Part shown: positions 1 through 8,373 of the stretch, in pieces | How positions within the stretch are numbered: position 1 is the first letter of the stretch | Layout of the letters: the number at the start of each line of letters is the position of its first letter | Origin: a virus | Virus record (IMG/VR): IMGVR_UViG_3300042561_000440 | Location: 1-64,000 of that record | DNA length: 64,000 nucleotides | Reading direction: 5' to 3' (one strand) | Notes under the pieces: generated by a model | Seen by the model: only the letters and a program-made list of their open reading frames with translations | Told to the model about the DNA's origin: nothing | Databases searched by the model: none | Made by a program: the position numbers and the translations under genes

Positions 1-498
1 AACCCCGACTACTTTGCTGACCACCGGGAGCCGGATGACCTCGTAACCCATGTCCATGAGCTAACCCACGGGGTCAGCAACAGGCTCCACGCCAGCACCA
101 TAAAGCACGGGATTTACCTAGGGGACGGCAAGGGCATCGTCCTCAAGCACCCCAAGATCACCATCGAGCAGGTGGCCAACCACGTTCCCAAGGAAGATCG
201 AGGACCAATCTTCAAGCTCTATCTGGTGGACCAACGCCGGGACTGGAACACCAGCCCTGCCTACCTGCTGGACGAGTGGAACGCCTACATCCACGGCTCC
301 ATTGCCCGCAAACAACTGGGCTGGCAGAAGCGGAAGGAAACAGAGGACTTTGCCAAGGAGATGGAGCGTTACTGCCGGGTGATGCTGACCGTGGTCAAGA
401 AGCACGACCCTGAATACCCGGACCTCCAGCACCTCTCCAACTTCATTGATTGGCAATCTGAGAGGTTTGACCGAATCGTCAAAGGGGAAGACAAATGA
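1..498 (+). CDS. Partial HExxH metallopeptidase-like protein (5' end outside window)
   Basis: The reading frame is open to the left edge, so only the C-terminal 165 residues are visible. About 20 residues in, the sequence HVHELTHGVSNRL contains a zinc-protease HExxH motif (HELTH). The rest is charged and helical with no membrane segment. It overlaps the next gene by the four bases ATGA, which indicates translational coupling. I infer a phage-encoded zinc metallopeptidase-like protein. A role in virion maturation or lysis is possible, but nothing here shows it. A third zinc ligand cannot be assigned with confidence. A second HExxH protein lies at 58542-59726. Confidence 0.6.
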   Translation, partial: NPDYFADHREPDDLVTHVHELTHGVSNRLHASTIKHGIYLGDGKGIVLKHPKITIEQVANHVPKEDRGPIFKLYLVDQRRDWNTSPAYLLDEWNAYIHGSIARKQLGWQKRKETEDFAKEMERYCRVMLTVVKKHDPEYPDLQHLSNFIDWQSERFDRIVKGEDK

Positions 499-758
499 GC
501 CTGACCGATCCGCAGACGTTGATCCTTTTGGTTGGAGTCCTGTTGCTGGCGTCCCCGGCCCTCATGGGTAGTGCAGTCCTATGGATCAAGAACCTCCTGT
601 ACCGGAACTCCATCAAGGAGGATGCCCAGATCAGCACGGTGGTCCAGCTTCTCCAGTTGAAGAACCGGCTGGAAAAGGAGGGCTGCACGGTTGCCTCCGA
701 CTCCACCAAAGACCTTGTGTTCGCCCTTGTGTACGGAGAGAAGCCGAAGAAGGACTGA
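495..758 (+). CDS. Small membrane protein, holin-like position
   Basis: This 87-residue protein has one strong N-terminal hydrophobic segment (about residues 8-31, LILLVGVLLLASPAL...) followed by a charged helical tail ending in KPKKD. Its ATG overlaps the previous stop (ATGA), and a secreted CAP-domain gene follows 3 bases downstream. Small single-span proteins next to secreted hydrolase-like genes and just before the terminase are often holins or spanins. That role is inferred from position and topology only, since no holin family is recognisable. Confidence 0.55.
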   Translation: MSLTDPQTLILLVGVLLLASPALMGSAVLWIKNLLYRNSIKEDAQISTVVQLLQLKNRLEKEGCTVASDSTKDLVFALVYGEKPKKD

Positions 759-761
759 CCA

Positions 762-1214
762 GTGAAGTGGGCCAGAGGGCTATTCGGGGCAGCACTGATC
801 CTCTTTGCCCTCTACGGGATCAAGGAGGTGGTGGTCCCTGTTGTCTGCCCGCCTCCAAGACCGCCCAAGCCGCCAGTTCAGGTCCTCGTCGGTAACCACT
901 TTGAGCATGAAGTCATAAGGCTGACCAACCAAGAGCGAACCCGCCGTGGACTTCGACCGTTGAAGATGAACACCCAGATGATGGCCTTCGCCAGAAACTG
1001 GTCAGCAGTCCAAAGCCGAACCCGAATGCACCACTCAAGAGGAAGCGGTTACGGCGAAAATGTTGCTGTTGGACAGTCCAGTCCAGAGGCAGTCATGCAG
1101 GCTTGGATGACATCAATTGGCCATCGTCGGAACATACTCAACCCAAACTACAGTTATATTGGTGTCGGCTATGTAAACGCTGGCCGCCCCTACTGGACGC
1201 AAAACTTCAAATGA
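762..1214 (+). CDS. CAP-domain (SCP/PR1, YkwD-like) secreted protein
   Basis: It is 150 residues with a GTG start preceded by GAAGGA. Residues 1-27 form a signal or anchor segment (GLFGAALILFALYGI), then comes a short proline-rich linker, then a CAP domain. Diagnostic pieces are LTNQERTRRGLRPL, a histidine region (MHHSRGSGYGEN) and the SIGHRRNILNPNY block ending in YIGVGY. Bacterial CAP proteins are extracytoplasmic and their biochemical role is poorly known. In phage it could act at the envelope during lysis or be a superinfection or host-surface factor. The next gene starts inside its last codons (ATGA). Confidence 0.82.
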   Translation: MKWARGLFGAALILFALYGIKEVVVPVVCPPPRPPKPPVQVLVGNHFEHEVIRLTNQERTRRGLRPLKMNTQMMAFARNWSAVQSRTRMHHSRGSGYGENVAVGQSSPEAVMQAWMTSIGHRRNILNPNYSYIGVGYVNAGRPYWTQNFK

Positions 1215-1810
1215 GAAAACTACCGCCGGGAACGTGCTGTGACTGTGGATGCGTCACATCCAGCAAGTACCGATTGCGATGCACTTCATGCGGACAGAGG
1301 AAGCGTCGAGGCAGTGAGCCGGGGCTGCCAGACGGCTTTGTTGTGGACGAGTGCTTTGGAGATCAGGTAGGCAAGCTCATTTGGACGCTTAGAAAAGGTT
1401 ATGCCGTCAATCGACGCACTGAAAACGGAAAGATCAAAAAGGTCCCTCTTCACGATCTCGTCTGGGAGTTATCGGGCAGGCCAGCCCCGAAGTTCCCCAT
1501 GACCATCGACCACTGCAACCGCGACCCCAAAGACAGCCGTCTTGAAAACCTGCGAATCGCCACGCCATCACTTCAGGCCCTGAACACCAGAAAGCCAACA
1601 GGCAAGTACGGATTACCTGCGGGCGTGTCTTTTGTGGAGTTCAATGGCAGCGGCAAGAAGAGGGCAAAGCCATACGCAGCCAGAATACGCCACAGAGACA
1701 AGAGGACTTTCATCGGGATGTTCACCACCCCCGAAGAAGCGTCCGCAGCCTACGAAAAGAAACGTGCCGAACTCATTTCCCTTGAGTGTTCCCTTTCCTC
1801 CCCGGAGTAA
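1211..1810 (+). CDS. HNH homing endonuclease with zinc-finger and AP2-like domains
   Basis: I chose ATG 1211, which overlaps the CAP stop by four bases, although the frame is open further upstream. An N-terminal Cys cluster (CCDCGC, CTSCG) suggests a zinc finger. The middle shows the HNH core (TIDHCNRDPKDSRLENLR). The C-terminal ~60 residues (YAARIRHRDKRTFIGMFTTPEEASAAY) match the AP2-type DNA-binding domain common in homing endonucleases. It cuts DNA site-specifically and is probably a selfish element inserted between late genes. Confidence 0.85.
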   Translation: MRKLPPGTCCDCGCVTSSKYRLRCTSCGQRKRRGSEPGLPDGFVVDECFGDQVGKLIWTLRKGYAVNRRTENGKIKKVPLHDLVWELSGRPAPKFPMTIDHCNRDPKDSRLENLRIATPSLQALNTRKPTGKYGLPAGVSFVEFNGSGKKRAKPYAARIRHRDKRTFIGMFTTPEEASAAYEKKRAELISLECSLSSPE

Positions 1811-1815
1811 CTCCC

Positions 1816-2229
1816 ATGAAAAAGTATGTGATCTTTGCCATTGCTCTTCTCCTTGGCTGTCTGGCCATCCCGGTCGTTGAGCCGGTTCAGGCTGGCAACT
1901 GCCACGGCAAGAAGAAGGCGACCCCCACGGCGGTGACCGTGGAGGAAGATGTTGTTGTCGAAGGTGCCAAGGTCAAGGTGAAGGACACCGTGACCGTCGA
2001 AGAGGGCCCGGCTGGCGTGACCGTGGTCGAGAAGATCGAGGTGGACGAGGGCCCGGTCGGTGGCCCCGTCGGCGTCCATGCTTCTCGGAAGGCTGCCCGT
2101 AAGGTGAAGCGAGCGACCATTGCGGAGGCTAAGGCCGAACGCAAGGCTGCCCGTGCCGCCCAGAAGGAAGCCAACGCCGAGTTTGAAGCCGGTGCTGAGG
2201 AAGCCGTCCGCGAGGCCTACTCCAAGTAG
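1816..2229 (+). CDS. Secreted protein with Val/Glu-rich and Ala/Lys-rich regions
   Basis: It is 137 residues starting at ATG 1816, seven bases after GGAG. There is a clear signal peptide (KKYVIFAIALLLGCLAIPV...VQAG) with probable cleavage after QA-G. The mature part has imperfect Val/Thr/Glu repeats (VTVEEDVVVEGAKVKV, VTVEEGPAGVTVVEK) followed by a highly charged Ala/Lys/Arg/Glu helix. I recognise no family. The signal peptide points to export or the envelope. A very strong hairpin follows the stop. Confidence 0.6.
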   Translation: MKKYVIFAIALLLGCLAIPVVEPVQAGNCHGKKKATPTAVTVEEDVVVEGAKVKVKDTVTVEEGPAGVTVVEKIEVDEGPVGGPVGVHASRKAARKVKRATIAEAKAERKAARAAQKEANAEFEAGAEEAVREAYSK

Positions 2230-2241
2230 TCGTTGGCATCA

Positions 2242-2282
2242 CTCCGGGGGGCCATGCTTCCGGCGCATGGTCCCCCGGGGAG
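2242..2282 (+). terminator. Strong GC hairpin after the secreted-protein gene
   Basis: Perfect or near-perfect inverted arms (CTCCGGGGGGCCATGC and GCATGG-TCCCCCGGGGAG) enclose a short TTCCG-type loop. No U-run follows, so it is not a canonical intrinsic terminator. It may instead protect the upstream mRNA's 3' end or attenuate transcription into the packaging genes. Confidence 0.5.
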
Positions 2283-2300
2283 CCGGTTCAGGAGTTAAGA

Positions 2301-2591
2301 ATGAGCAGACTTTTGAGAACGCTGCGAGAAAGCAGGATGTCTCCTCAACAGCAGGAGTTGCTCAAGTTTTTAATCACTGGTGGCCAGTACAGCAGCCTGC
2401 CACCTGACATTGGTGCTGATCCCATCGGAGACCCGGCGGCTGACTATCTGGATGGCCCCAGCATGGCAGACATTCTCTTGAAGAACGCCAAGGCCATGGC
2501 CGTCCACGACATGCTCAGGCAGGCCCGGTCAGAGGACGGCAACCCACGGATGGCACCCATGATCGCATCTATTGGCCAACTGGACCGATGA
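2301..2591 (+). CDS. Small phage protein of unknown function
   Basis: It is 96 residues with a good ribosome site (AGGAGTTAAGA) before ATG. It is mostly helical and soluble with no recognisable motif, and Asp/Pro/Gly-rich around residues 35-52. It overlaps the TerS-like gene start by ATGA, so it is probably translated in the packaging operon. Confidence 0.55.
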   Translation: MSRLLRTLRESRMSPQQQELLKFLITGGQYSSLPPDIGADPIGDPAADYLDGPSMADILLKNAKAMAVHDMLRQARSEDGNPRMAPMIASIGQLDR

Positions 2592-3259
2592 GCGAAACAC
2601 CTAAACCACCCGACCAGACCCGGCAGTGTGACAACTGCAAGCAAGTTAAGCCGCTTAACCCTAAGCATTTTCCTAGGGTAAAGGGCACCCAGCACAGCTA
2701 TCAATGGGTCTGCCGCCCCTGCAAGGTCAAGATCAAACAGCAGGCCCAGATGGAGCGGCTGGAGAGGACTGCCATTGGCAACTACCTCTCTCGGACGGTC
2801 TCGGGCGGCTCCAACATCCCCCACACAGCAGAGCTTCTAGAGGGGATCATGCACTACTTTGGTGGTGCAAACGGGTTCGCCAGTCTGGTGATGAAGCAAT
2901 ACTTTGAGGCCGCCCCGGGCAGCAGGATGCGCAACTCCCTGCTTGAAATGGTCGTTCGGCTGGCGTCCAAGAACACCGAGCAGGGCGGTGCCAAGAAGCC
3001 CATCGACCTGTATTCAGAGGAGGAGCTAGAGGCCGAGATTGACAAGCGTCTCAGGCAGGCCGTCCTGACCTATGGAGGAGTAAGGCACATCGATGTCCAA
3101 GAAGAAGAACCAGATTCCACCAACCCCACTCCCAACGGTCCAGAGCATATCGAGCTTCCAGCGGGACGAGTTGAAGAGCTTGCAGAGCGAGCTAGCAGAG
3201 AGGCGCATAGAAGCCTTGAGGCTGTACAGGCCAACCGACAGGCAGAAGGAGTTTCATGA
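2588..3259 (+). CDS. Zinc-ribbon protein, candidate small terminase subunit
   Basis: This 223-residue protein has an N-terminal treble-clef/zinc-ribbon (CDNCKQVKPL...CRPCKVK), a helical middle and an acidic to charged C-terminus. Its place immediately before, and overlapping, the large terminase gene suggests a DNA-recognition (TerS) role. No canonical TerS family is recognised from sequence. The last 167 bp overlap the TerL frame out of phase, which is unusually long. Confidence 0.5.
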   Translation: MSETPKPPDQTRQCDNCKQVKPLNPKHFPRVKGTQHSYQWVCRPCKVKIKQQAQMERLERTAIGNYLSRTVSGGSNIPHTAELLEGIMHYFGGANGFASLVMKQYFEAAPGSRMRNSLLEMVVRLASKNTEQGGAKKPIDLYSEEELEAEIDKRLRQAVLTYGGVRHIDVQEEEPDSTNPTPNGPEHIELPAGRVEELAERASREAHRSLEAVQANRQAEGVS

Positions 3260-4769
3260 GTGCCGCTCTAGTGAAACACTTGTGCTGGGTGGAAATCGTT
3301 CCGGCAAGTCCCTCTGTTCATTCATAGAGGACGCATGGGCCGCAACTGGCACCCATCCCGTCGAAGGAAAGTACAGAAAAGAGGGCGGGAATCTCGTCAT
3401 CGTCGGCCAGAACTGGAAACACATCGGATTAGTCGTAGTGCCCTATTTGTTCAAGGCCGGGGCCTTCAAGATCATCAAGGACAAGGCGACGGGCCAGTTC
3501 CGAGCCTACGATCCGGTTCTCGACGCCGACCGGGCCAAGGAAGCCAAGCCAGCCCCGCCCCTGATCCCGCCCCGAATGGTCAAGAGCTTTTCATGGGTGC
3601 TGAAGTCAGCAGGTTACTTGAACTCCTGCGAGCTACATAACGGCTGGACAATCTATTGCTTCTCTTCAGAGGGTGATCCCCCCCAAGGCTTCCAAGCTGA
3701 TAGGGTCCATATAGATGAAGACCTTAACAACGAATCATGGGTTCCTGAAATGCAAGCTCGCCTTGCCGACAGGAAAGGTCTCTTCTGTTGGTCAGCCATG
3801 CCACATTCCAAGAACGAGGCTCTGCTTGGGCTAAACGAACGAGCCGACAAGGCAGAGGAAGTTGGCAATACCAAGGACATCAGGCGGTTTGTCCTGAGGT
3901 TTCTTGATAACCCCCATATCGATGGCGATGAGAAACGGAAGGCCATCGAGCGGTGGTCGGCCATTGGTGATGACGTTCTTAGGCAGAGGTCCGAGGGTGA
4001 GTTCGTCATCGACAGCATCCTCGTCTACCCGAACTTCAACCCCAACATCCACTCCTGCGAGCTAGAGACACCGGACATCCCAGACGATTGGTGCCGGTAT
4101 GCCGTGGTGGACCCGGGTCACGCCGTCACCGCCGTGCTGTTTGCAGCCGTCCCACCAGAAGGCGACCGGGTGGTGTGCTACGACGAGCTTTACATAAGGA
4201 ACTGCAACGCCACCATATTTGCCACTGAGTTTCATAAGAAGGCGGGCGGCAAGCAGTTCTATGCCTTTTTGATTGACTCGCACGGTGCCCGCCTGACGGA
4301 TATTGGCTCAGGAAAATCCCCTCAGGACCAGTATTCCGAACAGCTTTCAGCCCTAGGAATCAAGTCCAAGGTGACTGGCTCAAGCTTCATCCCCGGCTCT
4401 GATGACATCCAGTCCGGCCTTCACGCTGTCCGGCAGATGCTCCACATCCGCCCGGACGGAACCCCTCGCATCCGGTATGTCAGGAGCAGGATGCCCAACT
4501 TTGAGCGGGAGATGAAGCGGTACAAGAAGAAGACCGTGAGCGTGGCGGGCACCACCATCGTGACAGACGAGCCCAACAAGAGAGGCGAGTTCCATCTGGT
4601 GGACTGCCTCAGATACCTGTGTGCTTATAGCCCCGATTACCACAAGCCAGAGGTAAAGGTGGAAGCACCATGGTGGCAGGCATGGAAAGAGCGCAGGGAC
4701 AAAGAGCAGGGCAAAACTGGTGCTATTTACTTAGCCCCTGCTAGCTATTCCGAAGTGTACTACGCCTGA
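3093..4769 (+). CDS. terL: Terminase large subunit (packaging ATPase/nuclease)
   Basis: It is 558 residues. Walker A is GGNRSGKS at residues 66-73. The Walker B-like strand is RVHIDED around residue 205, followed by a coupling segment. The RNase H-fold nuclease half shows YAVVDPGH near 340 and FLIDSHGARL near 395, supplying metal-binding aspartates. The enzyme translocates DNA into the prohead and cuts concatemers. ATG 3093 follows GGAGGAG at about 12 bases. In-frame TTG codons near 3170 would shorten the overlap with TerS. Confidence in function is high, in the exact start moderate. Confidence 0.92.
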   Translation: MSKKKNQIPPTPLPTVQSISSFQRDELKSLQSELAERRIEALRLYRPTDRQKEFHECRSSETLVLGGNRSGKSLCSFIEDAWAATGTHPVEGKYRKEGGNLVIVGQNWKHIGLVVVPYLFKAGAFKIIKDKATGQFRAYDPVLDADRAKEAKPAPPLIPPRMVKSFSWVLKSAGYLNSCELHNGWTIYCFSSEGDPPQGFQADRVHIDEDLNNESWVPEMQARLADRKGLFCWSAMPHSKNEALLGLNERADKAEEVGNTKDIRRFVLRFLDNPHIDGDEKRKAIERWSAIGDDVLRQRSEGEFVIDSILVYPNFNPNIHSCELETPDIPDDWCRYAVVDPGHAVTAVLFAAVPPEGDRVVCYDELYIRNCNATIFATEFHKKAGGKQFYAFLIDSHGARLTDIGSGKSPQDQYSEQLSALGIKSKVTGSSFIPGSDDIQSGLHAVRQMLHIRPDGTPRIRYVRSRMPNFEREMKRYKKKTVSVAGTTIVTDEPNKRGEFHLVDCLRYLCAYSPDYHKPEVKVEAPWWQAWKERRDKEQGKTGAIYLAPASYSEVYYA

Positions 4770-4782
4770 CAAAAGCCTCTTG
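4767..4782 (+). promoter_or_regulatory. 16-nt leader repeat, copy 1
   Basis: TGACAAAAGCCTCTTG begins at the terL stop codon and recurs exactly at 60979-60994, also at a stop codon. In both places it lies 55-65 nt upstream of a gene whose ribosome site reads CTGGAGGTT(A/T)T. A promoter or leader element shared by two late genes is the simplest reading. Confidence 0.4.
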
Positions 4783-4847
4783 TTGTCTTGCATTTCGCTC
4801 CGGTAAATGGTGTCAGCGTTGCTTGAACACCAATTTCTGGAGGTTAT

Positions 4848-5174
4848 ATGGCCACCTTTCAAATGCCCGCCCTGTCGGTGGGTGACATGGTTCTCTTCTA
4901 CGACAACCCTTTCACCGATGGGAATCCGGTGATGGGTTGGGTCACCTGCAAGCCCGGCACCCAGACCATCAAAGTGCTGGTGTTTGCCGAGGACGCTGGC
5001 TTTGTCGAGAAGCCGTCCGTCCGGCACAGGGATGACCCGTTCTGGAGGGAGAGCGAAACGGCACAGGCGTGGCAGAAGTGGGGTGCGTTCGATCTTCACC
5101 CCAACACCAAGGCCTTGAAGGAACTCCAAGCTCTTTTGACCAAGACCAAGATCGAGGCCGCTAAGAAGGGTTGA
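4848..5174 (+). CDS. Small phage protein of unknown function
   Basis: It is 108 residues, with ATG after GGAGGTTAT. The N-terminal half looks like a small beta domain (VGDMVLFYDNPFTDGNPVMGWV...IKVLVF) and the C-terminal ~35 residues are helical and Lys-rich. It sits between terminase and portal. No family is recognised. Confidence 0.6.
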   Translation: MATFQMPALSVGDMVLFYDNPFTDGNPVMGWVTCKPGTQTIKVLVFAEDAGFVEKPSVRHRDDPFWRESETAQAWQKWGAFDLHPNTKALKELQALLTKTKIEAAKKG

Positions 5175-5196
5175 TGCGCGTCCAGAAGCCCGACAG

Positions 5197-5206
5197 GTAC
5201 ATAAAT
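5197..5206 (+). promoter_or_regulatory. GTACATAAAT box, copy 1
   Basis: This AT-rich 10-mer lies in the short gap 16 nt before ATG 5222, in GC-rich surroundings. The same box recurs at 8348, 24281, 57835 and 61788. It is a candidate -10-like element for a phage-specified sigma factor (see 42044-42598). Confidence 0.4.
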
Positions 5207-5221
5207 ACAAAGGAGAGTTCC

Positions 5222-5563
5222 ATGAAGCGGTTTTTGATCGCAGCTACGGCTTTCGGGATGTGTTTGAACTGGACGGTGGAAGCCCATGCAAAGCCCCGCC
5301 GCCAGTACCAGCAAGGCCAGCCGGTCCAGAACGTAGTGCGAGCCATGACCAACACCGCTCAAGGGGTGGCCGAGGCCTGTGCCCGCATGGGTCGGCTTCA
5401 GCACATGGGCGGCAACGGCGGCATGATGGAAGGCATCGGGATGGCCAGCACCCCGGAAGCAGCGGTCAGGAACTGCTGCTACTACGGGCAGATTGCCATT
5501 CAGGATCAGGGTGTAGCTCAGGGGCCGAACGGGATGTGGTACGCCTGTATCCGAGGTAGGTGA
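5222..5563 (+). CDS. Small secreted protein, Gly/Met-rich
   Basis: It is 113 residues, with ATG 5222 following AGGAGAG. There is a signal peptide (MKRFLIAATAFGMCLNWTVEAHA). The mature region is Gln/Gly/Met-rich with a Cys pair (NCCYYG) and the end QGVAQGPNGMWYACIRG, which looks like a small disulfide-containing repeat. The function is unknown. The stop overlaps the portal start (TGATG). Confidence 0.6.
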   Translation: MKRFLIAATAFGMCLNWTVEAHAKPRRQYQQGQPVQNVVRAMTNTAQGVAEACARMGRLQHMGGNGGMMEGIGMASTPEAAVRNCCYYGQIAIQDQGVAQGPNGMWYACIRGR

Positions 5564-7680
5564 TGGACGAAAACCTGTATCCCGAGCTTCCCTCAGAGGG
5601 CTCCGATGGTGGCCCGTTTGAGGCCCCGCCGCAGGACATTATCCCGCAAAAGAGGATGGAGGATGCCCTTAGGGCTATCTCTACCTCTTGGCTGTCGAAG
5701 CTCAAGCAGGCCCAGAAGCACAAGAAGCCGTTCTCCGATGACTCCAAAGAGTGCATGAACTTCTTTGACGGTCACGGGGACTGGTTCTGGAAGTCTGACG
5801 GCAAGAGCGACAAGAGCTATTCCAAGCTGGCACCGCCCAGCTTCAGGATGTGCATCAACAAGGCTTTTGAGGCTGTAAAGCTCTTTGGGTCAGTCATTTA
5901 CCACCGCAACCCGGTAAGGACTGTCACCCCAAGGACGTTCCCGGCGATCCCGCCACAGGCCATGGGCATCGACCCCAGCCAGCCGCCACAGATCGATCCG
6001 ATGACCGGGCAGCCCATGCCCGATCCCATGCTCCAGCAGTACATGCAGGCCTCAAGTCAGATAGACATGATGGAGGAGCAGAGGCGAACGGTAGCCCAGC
6101 TTGTAGAGACCTACCTGAATTACACGCCCGTGGAGTTGAACCTCAAGGAACACTCCAGAAAGGCTGTTGACGAGGCCATTATCAAGGGCATGGGGGTGTG
6201 GTGGACCGAATTGGTCGAACTCCCAGCCACAGAAGACGGCCAGACCTTCGGGATCATCGGCTCGTTCTATGACTCCTGTGACAATCTCTTGATGGACCCG
6301 GACGCAGACGAGCAGGAGGACATCCTGTGGTGTGCCCGGCGGTGCGTTCACCCGATTGACGAAGTGGCGGCCCAGTATGGCCTGAGCAAAGAGGACCTAA
6401 AGGGTCATCTAGAGAGCTTCGTGGCCCGATCCCAAGAAGAAGACCGGGACTACAAGACCAAGAAGCAGAACGGCAAAACCAACGACCTGTGCGTTTACTG
6501 GAAGATTTGGTCTAAGACCGGATTCGGCCACACGCTCAAGGGATTCCCCAAAGAGTTTGCCGGGATGTTCGATGCCCTTGGTCAGAACTGCTATGTGGTT
6601 GTGGCAGAAGGCGTAGATTTCCCTTTGAATTGCCCCAAGGAAATAGCCCTTGAGCAGCCAGACGAGACGGGCCTTCCAAACAGCCTTTTCACCAAGAGCC
6701 GCTGGCCCATTCCCTACTACGCGGACATCAATGGCTGGCCTTTCACTCCGCTTCAGTTCCACAGAAAGCCGGGGTACATCTGGCCCATCTCCCATCTGAA
6801 GCCGGGTCTGAGTGAGCTTAAGTTCCTGAACTGGGCCATGTCCTTCTTGGCGGGCCGCATCATGGTGTCCTGCAAGACCATGGTGGGCGTGGCCAAGGCT
6901 GCCGGGGATGACATTAAAGACCAGATTCTCAAGCACGAAGAGTCTGGGTTTTCCCTTGTGGAACTCTCTGAAACGCTCGGACGGTCAGTCAACGACATTG
7001 TTTCAGTGTTTCAGATGCCCAACGTCTCGCAGGACGTATGGACCATTTTGCAAGCCGTCTCTGAGATGTTCGACAAAAGGGTCGGACTTACAGAGTTGGT
7101 CTATGGAATGACTCGCAACCAGTTTAGGTCAGCCGCAGAGGCACAGGTCAAGTCTGAGCAGATTTCAGTAAGGCCGGATGACATGGCCAATGTACTGGAA
7201 GACGCTATGTCCACCTTGTCTAGGAAAGAGGCCTTGGCTGCCCGTTGGCTCCTCCAGCCCCAAGACGTTGCCCCTATCCTTGGACCGCTTGGGGCTCAGG
7301 TGTGGAGCGGGATCATCCAGCAGATCGACGTTCACGGTCTTGCCCGGGAGTTTGACTACAGGATCGAGGCCGGTTCTGCCCGCAAGCCGAACAAGGCGGG
7401 CAGAGTCGAGCAGATGAACTTGGCCATGCAGAATCTTGGGCCACTTCTCCAAGGCCTCCTCCCCATGGGCCAAGTGGGCCCCATGAATGCCCTCCTGTCG
7501 GATTGGTGCAAGTCGCTCGACCTTGACCCCAAGCCGTACATGATCCCCGAGCCGCCCCCGCCGCCGCCTCCCGGCCCGCCACCCGGACCTCCAGCCGGTG
7601 AGAGCGGGGCTTCGCCCGAAGAGAGCGGCGGCGGGGCTCCCCCTCCTGAGCCACAGCAAATGCCACCGGAGTTTCAGTAA
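5563..7680 (+). CDS. Portal protein
   Basis: The 705-residue protein directly follows the terminase block and has the size of P22/N4-type portals. Its helical body carries Trp/Tyr-rich segments and typical portal-like stretches (WAMSFLAGRIMVSCKTMVGV, FDKRVGLTELVYGMTRNQFRSAAEAQ). The C-terminus is a disordered poly-Pro/Gly tail from about residue 660. The portal forms the dodecameric DNA entry/exit ring at one capsid vertex. A GTG three bases earlier (5560) is an alternative start. The stop overlaps the next ATG (TAATG). Confidence 0.8.
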   Translation: MDENLYPELPSEGSDGGPFEAPPQDIIPQKRMEDALRAISTSWLSKLKQAQKHKKPFSDDSKECMNFFDGHGDWFWKSDGKSDKSYSKLAPPSFRMCINKAFEAVKLFGSVIYHRNPVRTVTPRTFPAIPPQAMGIDPSQPPQIDPMTGQPMPDPMLQQYMQASSQIDMMEEQRRTVAQLVETYLNYTPVELNLKEHSRKAVDEAIIKGMGVWWTELVELPATEDGQTFGIIGSFYDSCDNLLMDPDADEQEDILWCARRCVHPIDEVAAQYGLSKEDLKGHLESFVARSQEEDRDYKTKKQNGKTNDLCVYWKIWSKTGFGHTLKGFPKEFAGMFDALGQNCYVVVAEGVDFPLNCPKEIALEQPDETGLPNSLFTKSRWPIPYYADINGWPFTPLQFHRKPGYIWPISHLKPGLSELKFLNWAMSFLAGRIMVSCKTMVGVAKAAGDDIKDQILKHEESGFSLVELSETLGRSVNDIVSVFQMPNVSQDVWTILQAVSEMFDKRVGLTELVYGMTRNQFRSAAEAQVKSEQISVRPDDMANVLEDAMSTLSRKEALAARWLLQPQDVAPILGPLGAQVWSGIIQQIDVHGLAREFDYRIEAGSARKPNKAGRVEQMNLAMQNLGPLLQGLLPMGQVGPMNALLSDWCKSLDLDPKPYMIPEPPPPPPPGPPPGPPAGESGASPEESGGGAPPPEPQQMPPEFQ

Positions 7681-8336
7681 TGCACGGAAACAGCGTAGAC
7701 CCGGAACTGCGGTTTCCTTGCACGTTGGATTGGTGTCAGCACGGCCACTATCAGCGACATTTCCGCTGGAAGAAGTTGGAGGACTACATGAACAAACAAT
7801 TCATGCCAATTGAAATCCTAAATGCCCCTGCCCACGTTCAGCAGCACTACATCAAGGTGCTTGCTATGGGCTATGGAGAGAGGTGGGCCACGATGGTGGC
7901 ATTGCAGCAGCCCCCGGGCACCAAGGGCACCGACCGCGCCTTTCAAGAGGGCCGCCTTGCTGGCAACCAGTGGGACGAACTGCCTCCCCGTCAGGCCAAG
8001 AAGATGATCCGAGAGGCCAAGGCGGCAGGCATCAACATCTCTGGAAAGCAATATGTAAGCGGGTTGGCCAACAAGCTTGGGCATTGCGACCCTATGGCTT
8101 GGGTGTCTGATCTGTCTGATGTGAAGAGGGTTGCCAAGGCTAGGAACCTCAACGTCACGGGCATGGTCAACATGGAGGCCACCGAGCTTCCCGTCATCAG
8201 GCACGACCTGAACCCGCGAATCGCCAAGGAGCTTGCCAAGAAAGAGATCGCCAAAAACCCCAAGCTTTCTATGGCCGCTGCCCTTGAGAAGGTCAAAGAA
8301 AAGCACGCCCCCCGCTGGAAGAAGCCTGCACGCTGA
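7680..8336 (+). CDS. Phage protein downstream of portal, unknown function
   Basis: It is 218 residues, with an ATG overlapping the portal stop. It has an N-terminal CxxxWC/His segment (CTLDWCQHGHY) and a helical Lys-rich C-terminus (LAKKEIAKNPKLSMAAALEKVKEKH). The centre (EGRLAGNQWDELPPRQAKKMIREAKAAGINISGKQYVSGLA) looks like a small, conserved soluble domain that I cannot name. Confidence 0.55.
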   Translation: MHGNSVDPELRFPCTLDWCQHGHYQRHFRWKKLEDYMNKQFMPIEILNAPAHVQQHYIKVLAMGYGERWATMVALQQPPGTKGTDRAFQEGRLAGNQWDELPPRQAKKMIREAKAAGINISGKQYVSGLANKLGHCDPMAWVSDLSDVKRVAKARNLNVTGMVNMEATELPVIRHDLNPRIAKELAKKEIAKNPKLSMAAALEKVKEKHAPRWKKPAR

Positions 8337-8347
8337 CGCCCCTGCCC

Positions 8348-8357
8348 GTACATAAAA
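8348..8357 (+). promoter_or_regulatory. GTACATAAAA box, copy 2
   Basis: It is intergenic, 17 nt before the ATG of the first tail-fibre gene (8374). It matches the box at 5197 in nine of ten positions and is at a comparable distance from the start codon. Confidence 0.4.
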
Positions 8358-8373
8358 GAGGTAGGAGCGTCCC

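Noticed and set aside
1103-1210. Long N-terminal extension of the first HNH gene
   Set aside because: It overlaps the CAP gene and is not protein-like. ATG 1211 couples to the CAP stop.
2242-2282. Canonical rho-independent terminator
   Set aside because: The stem is very strong but no U-run follows, so it is reported only as a hairpin.
7165-7659. Minus-strand frames opposite portal, fibre and other large genes
   Set aside because: They are shadows of strongly coding plus-strand genes with high GC and lack ribosome sites and motifs.
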